From Candidatus Omnitrophota bacterium (GTDB taxonomy: Bacteria > Omnitrophota > Gorgyraeia > Gygaellales > Profunditerraquicolaceae): DNA of 7,268 nucleotides. A model generated the notes under the pieces. That model was not told the origin of the DNA and ran no database searches. It saw nothing but the letters and a program-made list of their open reading frames with translations. This document shows, one piece after another, positions 1-5,773 of the stretch. The stretch spans positions 1 to 7,268 of the forward strand of contig JASEHM010000043.1 in NCBI GenBank assembly GCA_030018895.1. The letters run 5' to 3'. Made by a program: the position numbers and the translations under genes. Every line of letters begins with the position of its first letter. The stretch's first letter is position 1.

Positions 1-52
1 CACGGGCATGACAAAAACGGGAGGCGAGAACTTCCGGAAGCTGAACTGTTAC
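1..52 (-). mobile_element. MITE-A, second copy, inverted, cut by the window start
   Basis: Bases 1-52 are an exact reverse complement of 5137-5188, the first 52 bp of the complete MITE-A downstream. The terminus GCTGAACTGTTAC lies at 40-52, and identity stops at base 53, which marks the true end of the element. The remaining ~90 bp would lie left of the window. The polymerase frame (codons starting at 1, 4, 7...) continues through the element without a stop. If the flanking 8-bp duplication seen for the other copy applies here, bases 53-60 (AAACAGCT) should also occur just left of the hidden end. Confidence 0.85.
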
Positions 53-558
53 AAACAGCTCAAGGAGAATCCCTTAATAAACTAATCGCGAGAGAAAGAA
101 ATGCGGAACTTGCTTGCGGCAATGCGGTATTTCGGCTTCTTATCTGGCGGGATATGATTTTTGAGCTTTTCCTACACAGGCCTGTTCTGGGTTTTTCCTT
201 TGGGAAGCCTTTGCGTTCTGAGAGTTTGGAAATTATGAATTTGGGAAACGCTGATTGGGAAAGAGATGGATGGATTGAGCCGCACAATTCCTATTTGAAT
301 ATGATTTATCGCGCAGGTATTTTAGGTGTTGCTTTGATAGGCTTTTTAATATGGCAATTTTACCGTATGATAAAGAGCTTTATCGCGCTTAACTCCTTAT
401 CAGGCATATTATTATGCTCTATTTTGATTAATTGGTTAATCGCTGCTAACTTTTTACCTATTTTAGAGTTTCCGTATAACGCTATTCCTTTTTGGGCGCT
501 CTGGGGCGCGATATTAGGATATTTAAAAGAACTAAAAGATCGGCTAATAATAAGATAA
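1..558 (+). CDS. O-antigen polymerase/ligase-like membrane protein (Wzy/WaaL type), 5' partial
   Basis: The frame is open from the first base to TAA at 556-558, so this is the C-terminal ~185 residues of a larger protein. The part after about residue 40 looks like the end of the Wzy_C (O-antigen ligase/polymerase) family. It has a segment of the type 'LLIWRDMIFELFLHRPVLGFSFG' (compare IW...ENPFLGKG in the complete homologue at 3931-5130), then a conserved 'EPHNSYLNMIYRAGILG' loop motif with its His, then two or three hydrophobic segments and a short basic tail. Such proteins act in the inner membrane, polymerising or ligating lipid-linked glycans in the periplasm. The first 17 codons are repeat-derived (copy of MITE-A, 1-52), so that stretch (HGHDKNGRRELPEAELL) is not ancestral protein. 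ATG at 154 is an internal Met inside the conserved region, not the start. Polymerase versus ligase cannot be decided. The next gene begins 13 bp downstream. Confidence 0.8.
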   Translation, partial: HGHDKNGRRELPEAELLQTAQGESLNKLIARERNAELACGNAVFRLLIWRDMIFELFLHRPVLGFSFGKPLRSESLEIMNLGNADWERDGWIEPHNSYLNMIYRAGILGVALIGFLIWQFYRMIKSFIALNSLSGILLCSILINWLIAANFLPILEFPYNAIPFWALWGAILGYLKELKDRLIIR

Positions 559-571
559 AGGAATAAGCATA

Positions 572-1714
572 ATGACACGCATGCCAAAATTAAACCCGAA
601 AGAGATTGTAGCCAATAATGCCAAGCCTAAAGTTTTAGTTTGCGGTTGTCTGCCGCCGCCTTATTTTGGCCATAGCGTTATGTATAAAATGCTGATGGAA
701 TCTTCTTTCCCCGCAAAGATGCAGGTTCGTTTTCTTAATATGCATTTCTGGTCATATCAGACTAATAAAAAGATTACAATTAAAAAGATTCTTAAGATGG
801 TGAAATATTATTTTCAGTATATTTGCGTTATTGTTTTTTGGCGGCCGCAATATGTGCTTTATAACAGCAGTTTTTACCGCATGCCGTTTTCAAAGGATTT
901 TTTATTTTGTTCAACAGGTATTGCATTTGGCTGTCGTTTCGTATTTCATGATCACGGCCAATACGTGCGCGAACTGTATAAAAGCCTGTCGTCTTGGCAG
1001 CGCGCTATGTTAACCTGGATCTTAAGGCACGCAACCGGCAGTATTGTTATGGGCGCGCGCGCGCGCCTGTCTTATGAGGGGCTTATGGATATGGCAAAGA
1101 TTTTTATTGTCCCGGGTGTTGTGGAAGATACAGCTATTTTAGATGTAAAACCCAATAAGCCAACAGGTGATTTCTTAAATGTGTTGTATTTTTCCCATAT
1201 GAGCCGGTCAAAAGGAGTTTTTGTCGCGCTTGAGGCAGTAGCGCAAATTCTTAAAGCTTGTAGAAATACTATGGTAACTTTTGGCGGCCCGATTGAAAAC
1301 AATGAGGTTGCCCTTCAATTAGAAAGACTGCAAAAAGAATATTCTTGCCGTGTGCGTTATTTGGGTTATGTGGAAGATTTACATGAACGGACCGCGATTT
1401 TTCGCGGGGCAGATGTGTTTATGTTTCCAACCTTAAGAGATGTGTTTGGGCTTGTCCTTTTGCATGCAATGGCTGAGAGCCTGCCTATTGTGGCTTCAAG
1501 AGAAGGCGCTATTCCGGAAATCATCCCTGATGAAAACCACGGGTTTTTGTTTGAAAAAGGCAATGCCCGGGCATTAGCTGACCAGGTTATGGCATTACTG
1601 CAGAATAAAGAGCAGCGCCAGTTAATGGGAACGTTGAATCGGAGGAGGTTTGAGGAGGTTTATAGTTTAGAAAAATACGGGGCCTCTATGATAGACGTAT
1701 TTCTGAGCCTCTGA
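572..1714 (+). CDS. GT4-fold glycosyltransferase (GT-B)
   Basis: This 380-residue protein has the usual length of a retaining GT-B glycosyltransferase of the GT4 type, a cytosolic or membrane-associated enzyme adding a sugar from a nucleotide donor to the growing lipid-linked glycan. The N-terminal half starts after ~17 residues with a beta strand and a Pro/Gly turn (VLVCGCLPPPYFGHSVM). A hydrophobic, basic stretch around residues 68-90 may be a membrane-association surface. The C-terminal domain shows the family signature at about 290-315: DVFGLVLLHAMAESLPIVAS followed by GAIPEII. The usual E-x7-E is altered: the first position is D290 and the second is H298. The start at ATG 572 is supported by AAAGGA at 557-562; an in-frame ATG at 581 is a weaker alternative. 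The neighbours place it in a surface-glycan operon. Donor and acceptor cannot be read from sequence. Confidence 0.88.
   Translation: MTRMPKLNPKEIVANNAKPKVLVCGCLPPPYFGHSVMYKMLMESSFPAKMQVRFLNMHFWSYQTNKKITIKKILKMVKYYFQYICVIVFWRPQYVLYNSSFYRMPFSKDFLFCSTGIAFGCRFVFHDHGQYVRELYKSLSSWQRAMLTWILRHATGSIVMGARARLSYEGLMDMAKIFIVPGVVEDTAILDVKPNKPTGDFLNVLYFSHMSRSKGVFVALEAVAQILKACRNTMVTFGGPIENNEVALQLERLQKEYSCRVRYLGYVEDLHERTAIFRGADVFMFPTLRDVFGLVLLHAMAESLPIVASREGAIPEIIPDENHGFLFEKGNARALADQVMALLQNKEQRQLMGTLNRRRFEEVYSLEKYGASMIDVFLSL
1053..1066 (+). repeat. (GC)7 dinucleotide tract inside the glycosyltransferase gene
   Basis: Fourteen bases of strictly alternating G and C encode Ala162-Arg-Ala-Arg165 of the glycosyltransferase. 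It is an alternating purine-pyrimidine tract in an otherwise AT-leaning gene, so it is a possible Z-DNA or slippage site. A change of one repeat unit would shift the frame of the catalytic C-terminal domain. Confidence 0.7.
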
Positions 1715-1720
1715 CAAATT

Positions 1721-1725
1721 AGGAG
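1721..1725 (+). promoter_or_regulatory. Ribosome binding site for the GT26 gene
   Basis: AGGAG at 1721-1725 lies 4 bases before ATG 1730, in the 15-bp gap after the previous stop. It fixes the start of the WecG/TagA-like gene, although the spacing is on the short side. Confidence 0.6.
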
Positions 1726-1729
1726 TATT

Positions 1730-2518
1730 ATGGCGGGAGTTTTTTCTGATAGAATTAATATTTTAGGTGTGGGGGTTAGTGAGCTGAATCTTGGGCTGGC
1801 TTTTCAAAAAATCGGCGAATGGATAAAAGAGAGAAGAAGGGTTTATGTTTGCGTTGCCCCTGTTTCAACTATTTGTGATTGTCAGAGGGATAGGGCTTAT
1901 AAAGAGATTATTAATTCTGCGGCTATGGTTACGGCTGATGGGATGCCGCTTGTCTGGATAAGCAGGCTTAAGGGCTATAAGAATAAAAAACGCACTTATG
2001 GGCCGGAATTGATGTCTTTGGTTTGCGATAAGGGGCAGGTTTTGGGATATCGCCATTTTTTTTATGGCGCAGATGAAAAAACTCTTTGTAGTTTAAGAGA
2101 AAAACTAAAACAGAGATTTCCAGGTATTGATATTGTCGGGATGTATGGCCCGCCTTTCCTTAAAAAGGCAGAACCTGAAAAAAAAGAGATTATTGATATG
2201 ATTAATAGCGCCAGGCCGGATATTCTATGGGTGGGAATAGGATCCCCTAAGCAGGATTTTTGGATGAGCCTAAACAGGGAAAGGCTTAATGCTCCGGTGA
2301 TGGTCGGTATTGGCGCGGCATTTGATTTTTTAGCAGAGGTTAAGCTGCAGGCGCCGGCCTGGATGAGGGAATGCGGGCTTGAATGGCTCTTTCGTTTAGT
2401 CACAGAACCAAAAAGATTATGGCGCAGGTATCTGGTGAATAACACCCTTTTTGTATATTATATTGTGTTGGAGTTTTTTTTAGGGATTTTCCCTTTTAAG
2501 CGGCGCAGGTTGTGGTAG
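1730..2518 (+). CDS. WecG/TagA/CpsF family glycosyltransferase (GT26)
   Basis: This 262-residue protein has the full length and motif order of the WecG/TagA/CpsF family. These enzymes transfer a sugar such as N-acetylmannosamine, ManNAcA or glucose from a UDP donor to a lipid-diphosphate-sugar acceptor at the inner face of the membrane. Visible motifs are an N-terminal ILGVGVSELN strand-turn; APVST with T47; TADGMPLVW with D70, the position of the catalytic-base Asp in studied TagA; a YGPEL motif near 90-94; VGIGSPKQD with Q175; and the C-terminal GLEWLFRLVTEPKRLWRRYL (216-235). That Arg-rich segment corresponds to the appendage shown in TagA to contribute to membrane binding and the active site. 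A hydrophobic segment at 238-254 ends in a basic tail. It probably adds the second sugar after the phosphotransferase encoded just downstream. The donor sugar is not predictable. Confidence 0.93.
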   Translation: MAGVFSDRINILGVGVSELNLGLAFQKIGEWIKERRRVYVCVAPVSTICDCQRDRAYKEIINSAAMVTADGMPLVWISRLKGYKNKKRTYGPELMSLVCDKGQVLGYRHFFYGADEKTLCSLREKLKQRFPGIDIVGMYGPPFLKKAEPEKKEIIDMINSARPDILWVGIGSPKQDFWMSLNRERLNAPVMVGIGAAFDFLAEVKLQAPAWMRECGLEWLFRLVTEPKRLWRRYLVNNTLFVYYIVLEFFLGIFPFKRRRLW

Positions 2519-2535
2519 AATAATCAAGCTAAACT

Positions 2536-3930
2536 ATGTATCAAGACAAAAGAAAAATACGCGCTGTCTATTTAATTATTGATTTATTTTTTATAAGCCT
2601 GTGTTTTTGCCTTGCCTATAGGCTTAATTCTAATCTAATTCCTTTTGGTTTATCAGGCATAAAGGCTTATAGCCAGGTGTTTGTTTTTTGGGGGATAGTC
2701 CTTATTTTCTTTTTGAATAATTACCGGCTTTATTTCACTGACCGCTCCTTAAGTATAATTTATGAATGGCGGATGGTATGTAAATGCGTATTGTTTTCTT
2801 GTATTCTGGCTGCGTTATTTATTTTTGGCCTTAAAATAGATGTCTTTTCCCGTTTAGTTTTTATTGAGTCTACGTTTTTATTGTTATTTGGTGTTTCTAT
2901 TTGGCGGATGTTTAAAAGGATCTATGTAAGGCATCTCATCCGTCAAGGATATTTTAATTGCAATGTTTTAATTGTAGGCGCAGGCAAAATAGGGCTTGAG
3001 CTTCTTGAACAAATCAAGGGCAGCTCATATTTAGGCCTAAAGGTAATTGGTTTTCTTGATGATGTAAAAATAACTGCTGTAGGTGGCTATAAGGTTTTAG
3101 GCAGGATAAGTGATTTAGAGGATAATGTGAAGAAATACTTTATTGATGAGATTTTTGTAACTATCCCTTCTGAGCGAAAGGTTGTCTCAGATATAATTTT
3201 AAAAGGGATAAAACTAGGAAAATCAATAAGGATAGCAGCAGAGCATTTTAACCTTCCTTTTAGAAGGGTAGGCCTGAATTATCTCGGTTTCATCCCATTA
3301 ATCACTTATTCGCAGGGAAAGACGCATGGCGCAGAAGGCGTCATAAAAAGGCTCCTTGACGCAGTGTTAGCTGGCGGGGGTTTATTATTGCTATCTCCTG
3401 TGTTTTTAGTTATTGCTTTTTTGATTAAACTAGATAACCCTGGTCCTATCTTTTATATTTCTAAACGTTGCGGCAGAAAGGGTAAGGTTTTTAATTTTTA
3501 TAAGTTTCGTTCAATGATTTATGACGCGGATAGCTATAAGGAATCATTAAAGGGAAGGTCAGAGGTTGATGGCCCGATATTTAAGATAAGACAGGATCCG
3601 CGTATAACGAAATTAGGAAAGTTTCTGCGAAAATACAGCCTTGATGAATTGCCGCAGTTAATTAATGTGTTAAAAGGGGATATGAGCTTGGTTGGCACAA
3701 GGCCTTTTCCTGTGGAGGAAAGCGAAAGGATAGAGAATAAATATATTTTAAGGTTAAATATAAAGCCGGGCATAACCGGACTAGCCCAGATTAATGGCCG
3801 CTCAGACCTTGTCTTTAGGCATTGGGTAAAGTGGGATAGTTGGTACATTAATAATTGGTCTTTGGGGCTGGACTTAAAAATTTTATGGTGGACAATACCA
3901 GCTGTTTTGAAAGGAAAAGGGGCATACTAA
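2536..3930 (+). CDS. Polyprenyl-phosphate sugar-1-phosphate transferase (WbaP/WcaJ type, initiating enzyme)
   Basis: This 464-residue protein has the complete layout of the large polyisoprenyl-phosphate hexose-1-phosphate transferases. These enzymes start glycan assembly by moving a sugar-1-phosphate from a UDP-sugar to undecaprenyl phosphate. There are four hydrophobic segments in residues ~8-125. A Rossmann-like domain follows, with GAGKIG (G148, G150, G153) and FLDD. The catalytic domain starts at KRLLD (271-275), has a re-entrant membrane helix broken at DNPGP (300-304), KFRSM (323-327), the SLDELPQ motif with the D370-E371 pair equivalent to the catalytic Asp-Glu of PglC, VGTRP (386-390) and PGITGLAQINGR (411-422). 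No key residue is missing. There is no clear Shine-Dalgarno before ATG 2536, 17 bp after the previous stop. The stop directly abuts the next ATG, suggesting coupled translation. Whether glucose, galactose or another sugar is used is unknown. Confidence 0.94.
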   Translation: MYQDKRKIRAVYLIIDLFFISLCFCLAYRLNSNLIPFGLSGIKAYSQVFVFWGIVLIFFLNNYRLYFTDRSLSIIYEWRMVCKCVLFSCILAALFIFGLKIDVFSRLVFIESTFLLLFGVSIWRMFKRIYVRHLIRQGYFNCNVLIVGAGKIGLELLEQIKGSSYLGLKVIGFLDDVKITAVGGYKVLGRISDLEDNVKKYFIDEIFVTIPSERKVVSDIILKGIKLGKSIRIAAEHFNLPFRRVGLNYLGFIPLITYSQGKTHGAEGVIKRLLDAVLAGGGLLLLSPVFLVIAFLIKLDNPGPIFYISKRCGRKGKVFNFYKFRSMIYDADSYKESLKGRSEVDGPIFKIRQDPRITKLGKFLRKYSLDELPQLINVLKGDMSLVGTRPFPVEESERIENKYILRLNIKPGITGLAQINGRSDLVFRHWVKWDSWYINNWSLGLDLKILWWTIPAVLKGKGAY

Positions 3931-5130
3931 ATGAAGGGAAAGGTATTAAAAATTTCCGATTATATATTAGAGTATAGCCTATATGGGATGATTTTTTTTA
4001 TTCCTATATCAAAGGCTGCTATTGAAATCTTTTTTGGTTTAGCCTTGGCAGCGTTTTTAATAAAAAAAGTTATTAAGCCGGATTTTAAATTTCTGCTTAC
4101 ACCACCGCATCTATTACTTCTGCTCTTTTTTATGTTTAGCGCGCTTTCTTTATTTAACAGCGGGCCATATTTTGCCAGGGGGCTTGAGGCTTTAATTGCT
4201 AAATGGCTGGAATATCTATTAATATTTATTTTAATAGAAGATACTTTAAATAACAAAAAAAAGATATACATTGCAGCCTATCTTTTTCTTTTTATGGCCA
4301 TACTGGTATGCATTGACGGGCTTTGGCAGAAGTTCTTTATTTATGATTTTTTAAAACACAAGGAATTGATTAAGGTAGACAGCGGCCCAAGCGCCATAAG
4401 CGCCTCTTTCGGGCACTATAATAGTTTTGGCAGTTATCTGGTTATAGTTATTTCTTTGATATTAGGATTTTTAATTTATCAAGAGAATAAGAAACTTAGA
4501 TCAGTTCTCTATTTTTTAACGGCTATAGCGGGGATCTGTCTCTTTTTGACTTTTTCGCGCGGCAGCTGGTTAGGGATTTTCTTTTCTCTGTTACTGATGA
4601 TGTTTTTATCAGAAAGGCGCAAAATACCGCTTTTTATTGTTGCGGTGTTTTTTATCAGCGTATGTTTAGTGCCTTTAATTAGAGAAAGATTTATGTTTAT
4701 TTTTCAAGAGGGAGGGGACGCAGGTAGGTTTACTATCTGGCAAAGCGCTTTTAAAATGATTCAGGAGAATCCCTTTTTGGGAAAAGGAGTTGGTACTTTT
4801 ATGAACCTTTTTTCTAAATATATGTCCATGCCTTTACAAATTCAATATGCGCATAATTCTTTTTTACAGGTTTGGGCAGAGACAGGGATATTTAGCTTGT
4901 TAAGCTTCCTAAGTTTCTTAGTTGTGGTTTTATCAAAAGGCGTCCAGACGTTTAGGGAAAAACAGGACCCTTTGCTTTTAGGCTTAGTCTGCGGAGTCTT
5001 TGGGTTCCTTATACATAGTTTTTTTGACACACAGTTATATTCCCTTCAGTTGAGTGTTCTTTTCTGGGCCATGCTTGGCTTAATTGCTGCGCTTAATCGG
5101 GCCTCTGTTTGTTGGCAGCAGGAGGAGTGA
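3931..5130 (+). CDS. O-antigen polymerase/ligase-like membrane protein (Wzy/WaaL type), complete
   Basis: This 399-residue, very hydrophobic protein has roughly 11-12 membrane segments and one large hydrophilic loop at about 250-315, the layout of the Wzy_C superfamily (O-antigen polymerases, ligases and related bacterial oligosaccharyl enzymes). Visible motifs are FGHYNSFGSYL (about 161-171), LTFSRGSW with S209-R210-G211 at a membrane edge, then AGRFTIW and ENPFLGKGVG in the loop, and AHNSFLQVWAETGIFSL with conserved His308. The start at ATG 3931 follows the previous TAA without a gap, with AAAAGGGG at 3915-3922 as ribosome binding site. It is the second protein of this class in the block. 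One of the two may polymerise repeat units and the other may ligate glycan to lipid or protein, but the sequence does not assign these roles. MITE-A begins 7 bp after its TGA, and the apparent target duplication overlaps that stop codon. Confidence 0.9.
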   Translation: MKGKVLKISDYILEYSLYGMIFFIPISKAAIEIFFGLALAAFLIKKVIKPDFKFLLTPPHLLLLLFFMFSALSLFNSGPYFARGLEALIAKWLEYLLIFILIEDTLNNKKKIYIAAYLFLFMAILVCIDGLWQKFFIYDFLKHKELIKVDSGPSAISASFGHYNSFGSYLVIVISLILGFLIYQENKKLRSVLYFLTAIAGICLFLTFSRGSWLGIFFSLLLMMFLSERRKIPLFIVAVFFISVCLVPLIRERFMFIFQEGGDAGRFTIWQSAFKMIQENPFLGKGVGTFMNLFSKYMSMPLQIQYAHNSFLQVWAETGIFSLLSFLSFLVVVLSKGVQTFREKQDPLLLGLVCGVFGFLIHSFFDTQLYSLQLSVLFWAMLGLIAALNRASVCWQQEE

Positions 5131-5136
5131 GAAATC
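5129..5136 (+). repeat. Left 8-bp flanking repeat (target duplication) of MITE-A
   Basis: GAGAAATC directly before the MITE-A terminus matches TAGAAATC at 5397-5404 at 7 of 8 positions. It overlaps the last two bases of the upstream stop codon. Confidence 0.6.
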
Positions 5137-5179
5137 GTAACAGTTCAGCTTCCGGAAGTTCTCGCCTCCCGTTTTTGTC

Positions 5180-5199
5180 ATGCCCGTGAAAACGGGCAT
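5180..5199 (+). repeat. Hairpin 1 of MITE-A, GAAA tetraloop
   Basis: An 8-bp perfect stem (5180-5187 with 5192-5199) encloses GAAA, a GNRA-type loop that is stable in RNA. There is no T-run after it, so I do not call it an intrinsic terminator. Confidence 0.75.
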
Positions 5200-5222
5200 C
5201 CATTCTGTCATACCCTCTCTGG

Positions 5223-5242
5223 ATTCCCGCTTGCGCGGGAAT
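5223..5242 (+). repeat. REP-like hairpin ATTCCC-N8-GGGAAT in MITE-A
   Basis: Stem ATTCCCGC/GCGGGAAT with a 4-base loop. The pattern ATTCCC-N8-GGGAAT has the same form as the dRS3 repeats of Neisseria, and 'TGGATTCCCGC...GCGGGAATGACA' is a widespread bacterial extragenic palindrome. The surrounding 30 bp (5217-5246) recur in MITE-B (5338-5367) with one mismatch. Confidence 0.8.
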
Positions 5243-5308
5243 GACACCCTGATTTACTTCTGAGCGCTGAACTGTTACTAGTACACTGTAACATTAATTT
5301 CTAATGTC

Positions 5309-5331
5309 ATCGTCCGGCTTGACCGGACGAT
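5309..5331 (+). repeat. Hairpin 1 of MITE-B
   Basis: A perfect 9-bp stem (5309-5317 with 5323-5331) encloses the loop CTTGA. It occupies the place that the GAAA hairpin occupies in MITE-A, but with a different stem sequence. Confidence 0.75.
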
Positions 5332-5338
5332 CCAGAAC

Positions 5339-5369
<31 letters not shown>

Positions 5370-5396
5370 ATGTCAATAATTTGTGTCACAGTGTAC

Positions 5397-5404
5397 TAGA
5401 AATC
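5397..5404 (+). repeat. Right 8-bp flanking repeat of MITE-A, now displaced by MITE-B
   Basis: TAGAAATC matches the left flank GAGAAATC at 7 of 8 positions. It directly followed the MITE-A end before MITE-B entered. Its first two bases are also the right-hand TA of MITE-B. Confidence 0.6.
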
Positions 5405-5446
5405 TTACTTGAGGTATGAGGGAACTTTGAGGAATACATAATCAAC

Positions 5447-5474
5447 TTGACAAATCATATTTGTATTGTATACT
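5447..5474 (+). promoter_or_regulatory. Sigma70-type promoter of the decayed ATPase gene, probably leaderless
   Basis: A perfect -35 TTGACA (5447-5452), a 16-bp spacer and a -10 TATACT (5469-5474) are present. Transcription would start about 5481, the A of the ATG, so the message would have no leader, and no Shine-Dalgarno is visible. The spacer begins with a short palindrome CAAAT-CAT-ATTTG (5451-5463), a possible operator. The 5400-5446 stretch before it shows nothing else. Confidence 0.65.
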
Positions 5475-5480
5475 TTTGCC

Positions 5481-5702
5481 ATGAAGTATTATCCGCGAAA
5501 TATAGAAAACGTTCTCAAGAAAGCCGCGAGTCAATTTCGCATTTTAGTTTTAATCGGAATGCGTCAAACAGGAAAGTCTACGCTTCTTGCGCATCTTTTT
5601 CAAAAAACCCACCAGTATGTTTCTTTAGATAATCCCCGTGATTTAAGGCTCGCCTAGGAGGACCAGGAGCTATTTTTTGATAAGTACAGAGAGCCATTAA
5701 TT
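5481..5702 (+). pseudogene. Remnant of AAA-type ATPase (COG1373/DUF4143-like), N-terminal part only
   Basis: From ATG 5481 the frame reads about 58 codons with a clear Walker A motif, IGMRQTGKSTLLAHLF, then the family-like YVSLDNPRDLRLA. It stops at TAG 5655-5657. The same frame continues the homology with EDQELFFDKYREPLI (5658-5702), the usual segment before Walker B, so the TAG is a nonsense mutation and not the natural end. After 5702 the similarity stops where IDE-type Walker B residues should follow, and another stop (TGA 5709-5711) occurs. Intact members are several hundred residues long, so only the first fifth or so survives. The intact members are ATP-binding proteins with a DUF4143 C-terminal region and no well-defined role. 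A TTG at 5466 is a possible earlier start but lies in the -10 box. Confidence 0.75.
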
Positions 5703-5707
5703 ATGGC

Positions 5708-5736
5708 TTGACAGGGTGCGTTTAATACGGTATACT
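5708..5736 (+). promoter_or_regulatory. Sigma70-type promoter of the abiE operon
   Basis: TTGACA (5708-5713), a 17-bp spacer and TATACT (5731-5736) are 11 of 12 matches to consensus at ideal spacing. Transcription should start near 5743, giving a leader of about 30 bases before ATG 5774. The -35 box includes the TGA that ends the ATPase remnant frame, so the promoter starts right at the junction with the remnant. Confidence 0.75.
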
Positions 5737-5747
5737 TATTTCTGTAG

Positions 5748-5767
5748 ATATATAAAATTTAATATAT
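5748..5767 (+). promoter_or_regulatory. AT-rich palindrome in the abiE leader, candidate AbiEi operator
   Basis: A 20-bp imperfect inverted repeat centred on AAATTT, with 9 of 10 positions paired, lies between the predicted transcription start and the abiEi ATG. AbiEi antitoxins studied elsewhere repress their own operon by binding inverted repeats near the promoter. The sequence is nearly all A/T, so chance symmetry is possible. Confidence 0.35.
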
Positions 5768-5773
5768 AAAGAA

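Larger units (their letters stand above)
5137..5278 (+). mobile_element. MITE-A: 142-bp non-autonomous element, IS66-like ends
   Basis: The element begins GTAACAGTTCAGC and ends GCTGAACTGTTAC, a perfect 13-bp terminal inverted repeat. It encodes no transposase. Near-identical 8-bp repeats flank it (5129-5136 and, after subtracting the later MITE-B, 5397-5404). GTAA ends and 8-bp duplications are the hallmark of the IS66 family, so an IS66-like transposase acting in trans is the likely mover; this is inference. Inside are a 10-bp palindrome CTTCCGGAAG (5149-5158), a hairpin ATGCCCGT/ACGGGCAT closed by a GAAA tetraloop (5180-5199) and a hairpin ATTCCCGC/GCGGGAAT (5223-5242). The last two are enclosed by TGTCAT (5176-5181) and ATGACA (5241-5246). 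The second copy at 1-52 shows the element is dispersed and still 52/52 identical there. Confidence 0.8.

Noticed and set aside
5176..5246. Intrinsic transcription terminator after the polysaccharide operon
   Set aside because: The hairpins are strong but none is followed by a T-run, and they belong to mobile repeats. A secondary effect on transcription is possible but cannot be shown.
5138..5277. Alternative reading of MITE-A as a TA-duplicating element (TA-ACAG...CTGT-TA)
   Set aside because: The G and C outside the TA also pair at both ends, and the 7-of-8 match of GAGAAATC/TAGAAATC flanks fits GTAAC ends with an 8-bp duplication better. Both readings leave the frame intact in the gene copy.
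5447..5632. Open frame of 61 codons overlapping the ATPase remnant
   Set aside because: It lies in another frame of the Walker A coding region, begins in the promoter and resembles no family.
5655..5711. Stop-codon recoding (TAG or TGA read as sense) in the ATPase frame
   Set aside because: TAG ends the GT26 gene, and TGA ends the glycosyltransferase, second polymerase and abiEi genes, so both are normal stops here. The ATPase is also truncated, so it is a pseudogene.
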